Both the position numbers and the translations under genes were made by a program. Of a stretch of DNA of 57,708 bases, positions 55,815 to 57,708 are shown piece after piece. Numbering within the stretch: position 1 is the first letter of the stretch; each line of letters begins with the position of its first letter. This stretch comes from Mycolicibacter heraklionensis. Lineage in GTDB: Bacteria > Actinomycetota > Actinomycetes > Mycobacteriales > Mycobacteriaceae. The notes under the pieces were generated by a model. It had not been told where the DNA came from, did no database searches, and saw only the letters and a program-made list of their open reading frames with translations. Location: NCBI GenBank assembly GCA_001673575.1, contig LZME01000036.1, forward strand, positions 1 to 57,708. Reading direction: 5' to 3'.

Positions 55815-56423
55815 ATGACGCGCACGACCGGACCGGGCCGCGAGCGTGCCTCGCACGCCACGCGCGGCGCGCCGCCGGCACAACGACTGCTCGAAACGGC
55901 AACGGAACTCTTTGCGGCACAGGACATTCGAGAAGTGGGTATAGACCGGATCCTGGCCGAAGCCGGGGTTGCGAAGGCAAGTCTCTACAGCCTCTACGGC
56001 TCGAAGGAAGCGCTCGTGCTGGCCTACCTGACCGCTTTGGATCAGGCTGATCGCAAGCGATACCACGGGGCGGCGGCGCGACTCGACGATCCCGTCGAGC
56101 AGATCCTGCTGTTCTTCGACCTCGCCGCGGCGGCCGCCAAGAAGCGCCGCTACCGCGGATGCCTGTACGTCAACGCTGCCGGCGCGTATGCAGGTACCGA
56201 ACTCGAGCCGGTGGTGGCTCATCGGCGCTGGATGCATACGACGTTGGCGGGGCTACTTGCTCAAGCCGGTGTTGCCGATGCGCAGGAGCGCGCGGGTGAC
56301 CTTCAGTTGCTTTATGACGGCGCGCTGGTGGGCTCCAAAGTCGAACGGTCCGTCGCGCCGATCGTTCGGGCCCGTCGGCTGGCCGCCGACCAGATCGCCA
56401 CTACAGCTACTCATATCACTTAG
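55815..56423 (+). CDS. TetR-family regulator of the ABC/flavoenzyme operon
   Basis: A 202-residue TetR regulator with helix-turn-helix IDRILAEAGVAKASLYSLYGSKEALV (about residues 43-68) and a C-terminal domain with YRGCLYVNAAGAYAG, as in the YxaF/LmrA-like group. It is divergent from the DUF4242-flavoenzyme-ABC operon with an excellent palindrome between. It probably represses the operon and itself. ATG 55815. Confidence 0.9.
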   Translation: MTRTTGPGRERASHATRGAPPAQRLLETATELFAAQDIREVGIDRILAEAGVAKASLYSLYGSKEALVLAYLTALDQADRKRYHGAAARLDDPVEQILLFFDLAAAAAKKRRYRGCLYVNAAGAYAGTELEPVVAHRRWMHTTLAGLLAQAGVADAQERAGDLQLLYDGALVGSKVERSVAPIVRARRLAADQIATTATHIT

Positions 56424-56503
56424 GCAACTTCTGCCCCAAGGGTCGGCGCGTCGGGTTTTGTTTGCCATGCGACCGGTGTCTAATGGACAGCTATGTGATC
56501 CGC

Positions 56504-56520
56504 GTTAACAACGTGTTAAC
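56504..56520. promoter_or_regulatory. GTTAAC-N5-GTTAAC site upstream of a small ORF
   Basis: Two GTTAAC hexamers, each self-complementary, flank 5 bp (56504-56509 and 56515-56520), so the site is both a direct and an inverted repeat. It lies 51 bp before the 46-codon ORF and could be an operator or AT-rich promoter element. Confidence 0.4.
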
Positions 56521-56570
56521 ATGGTCCGCATTATTCCAATCTGGTCCGAACCGGGGCGGGGGTCAGCGCC

Positions 56571-56711
56571 GTGTACATCAACCCGATATACCGATACCGG
56601 ATGGGCCGTATGGCCTGGTCACTGCTGCGGCATCCGCGCCGGAGCCGAGAGTTCCCCGCCAAGCACGAGCGCTTGATCACCGCCGACGAACTTCTACGCT
56701 TCGCGACGTAG
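56571..56711 (+). CDS. Small basic ORF, 46 residues, unknown
   Basis: GTG 56571 to TAG 56709-56711. The protein is basic: YINPIYRYRMGRMAWSLLRHP, then KHERLITADELLRFAT. The N-terminal half is an Arg/Tyr-rich amphipathic stretch. A G-rich run (56552-56561) upstream may serve as ribosome binding site, and a palindromic AT-rich promoter-like region precedes it. The organised sequence and context make it plausible. No family recognised. Outside it, the 56424-56774 gap holds nothing else visible. Confidence 0.4.
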   Translation: MYINPIYRYRMGRMAWSLLRHPRRSREFPAKHERLITADELLRFAT

Positions 56712-56774
56712 TCCGATCGAGCCGGTGGCCGCGGTCCCCGGGGGAGAGTTTGCTGACCGTTATCAGTTCGTGAT

Positions 56775-57623
56775 CTATGCCGGCAGTCCGGAGTCGCGGA
56801 TCGCTTCGGCCAACGGCTCGAGAACTGCCGGGTCGTGGGGCGCCGGCAGATAGACGATCGCCAGATCCAGGCCCTCGGCGCCGAGCGCTGCGGCGTCCTC
56901 GATCAGCTGCCCGTAATCGAGATCCGGCTGCAACCGCAGGTGCGCCGACAAGGTGATCTGCTTCGGGTCGCGCCCGATATCGGCGCAATGCGCGGCCAGC
57001 ACGTCGCGCTTGCGGGCGAACTCCGCAGGAGTGCCGCCGACGAAGTTCCAATGTTGGGCGTATTTCGCCGCGATCTTCAGCGTGCGCTTCTCGCCGTTGC
57101 CGCCGATGCAGATCGGCGGGTGGGGGCGCTGCGGTCCCTTGGGCTCGTTGCGGGCGTCGGTGAGTTGGTAATAGGTACCGGCAAAGGTGGTGGTGTCGGC
57201 GCTCAACAGGCCGATCAGGACCTGGCAGGCCTCCTCGAAACGGTCGAAGCGTTCGGAGATGCTGCCCAACTCGATTCCGTAGGCGCCCGACTCCTCTTCG
57301 TTCCAGCCCGCGCCGATCCCCAGCTCCAATCGTCCGCCGGAGATGATGTCGAGCGCGGCGGCCATGTTGGCCAGCACGGCGGGGTGGCGGTAGTGGATGC
57401 CGGTCACCAACGTGCCCACTCGCAACCGGGCGGTCGCTTGGGCCAACGCCGTCAGGGTGGTCCAGCCCTCCAGGCACGGCCCGGTCGGATCGGAGAAGAT
57501 CGGGTAGAAGTGGTCGAAGGTCCAGCCGGACTCGTAGACGTCGATATCGTCTGCGGCTCGCCAGACGGCCAGCATGTCGGACCAGGTGGTGTTCTGCGGG
57601 GAAGTCTTGAACGCGAAACGCAT
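56775..57623 (-). CDS. LLM-class F420-dependent oxidoreductase
   Basis: A 282-residue luciferase-like (beta/alpha)8 oxidoreductase of the mycobacterial F420 group. The family blocks are TFDHFYPIF, RLRVGTLVTGIHYRHPAVLANMAAALD in part, GRLELGIGAGWNEEE and RPHPPICIGGNGEKRTLKIAAKYA in part. Such enzymes use reduced F420 (sometimes FMN) to reduce or oxidise organic substrates; the substrate is unknown. ATG 57621-57623 is chosen because homologues start with RFAFKTSPQ; an in-frame start 25 codons upstream gives an unlikely extension. The remaining 85 bp of the window show no feature. Confidence 0.88.
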   Translation of the reverse strand: MRFAFKTSPQNTTWSDMLAVWRAADDIDVYESGWTFDHFYPIFSDPTGPCLEGWTTLTALAQATARLRVGTLVTGIHYRHPAVLANMAAALDIISGGRLELGIGAGWNEEESGAYGIELGSISERFDRFEEACQVLIGLLSADTTTFAGTYYQLTDARNEPKGPQRPHPPICIGGNGEKRTLKIAAKYAQHWNFVGGTPAEFARKRDVLAAHCADIGRDPKQITLSAHLRLQPDLDYGQLIEDAAALGAEGLDLAIVYLPAPHDPAVLEPLAEAIRDSGLPA

Positions 57624-57708
57624 CCCGCCGAGCCTAATGGGAATCGATCGGCGTGTCCTTGACGGGGATCTTGGTTCTTGAACGGGAAGGCTGATCACCG
57701 AGCCGCCG

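Overview
The window is high-GC, gene-dense DNA from a member of the Mycobacteriaceae. The evidence is family content: three MmpL-type transporters (two with MmpS partners), an antigen 85 mycolyltransferase, a mycothiol-dependent-type enzyme, an F420-type LLM oxidoreductase, a 13E12-type HNH protein, carboxylic acid reductase, an L,D-transpeptidase and a very high density of TetR regulators. The species cannot be fixed from the sequence alone. No rRNA, tRNA, CRISPR array or intact insertion sequence was seen.

Layout. (1) 1-2.7 kb: a broken SRPBCC gene, a 13E12-family HNH gene and a TetR gene. (2) 2.7-6.5 kb: a translationally coupled operon of a small membrane protein, MmpS and MmpL, facing the TetR gene across a promoter with palindromes. 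(3) 6.5-15.6 kb: a catabolic block with three TetR genes: Rieske oxygenase; TetR plus epoxide hydrolase; D-aminoacylase, SRPBCC and SDR; TetR facing an aldehyde dehydrogenase. Two intergenic regions hold strong palindromes. (4) 15.6-19.1 kb: a stand-alone MMPL transporter divergent from two tandem Tat-exported proteins with duplicated, apparently leaderless promoters. (5) 19.1-25.4 kb: a mycothiol-dependent-type enzyme, a FAD oxidoreductase, a second MmpS-MmpL operon and its divergent TetR. (6) 25.6-29.9 kb: a secreted protein, a methyltransferase, a rhomboid protease and an OafA-type acyltransferase.

(7) 30.0-34.2 kb: carboxylic acid reductase, then a 600-bp stretch with a 35-codon leader ORF, a structured leader, a 58-aa protein and a 21-bp terminator hairpin. 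(8) 34.2-42.5 kb: L,D-transpeptidase, DUF2231 protein, EF-G paralogue, PepA-like protease, DUF1275 protein, antigen 85, family III CoA-transferase and HtdZ-like hydratase. From memory, much of 26.9-42.5 kb follows the order and orientation of M. tuberculosis Rv0110-Rv0130, with car in place of the heptose genes and without treS/mak. (9) 42.5-51.4 kb: a Rv3860-like ATPase, a type I glutamine synthetase and gltBD, matching Rv3858c-Rv3860 except for the glutamine synthetase. The window therefore joins two segments that lie on opposite sides of the origin in M. tuberculosis.

(10) 51.4-57.7 kb: a fully coupled operon (DUF4242 protein, acyl-CoA-dehydrogenase-like flavoenzyme, ABC ATPase, Tat-type binding protein, permease) facing a TetR gene across a perfect 9-bp-arm palindrome, then a small ORF and an LLM oxidoreductase. 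The recurring theme is a local TetR gene controlling a short divergent operon, either for lipid export or for uptake and breakdown of an organic compound. The least explained elements are the tandem Tat proteins, the 58-aa leader locus and the DUF4242/flavoenzyme/ABC operon.
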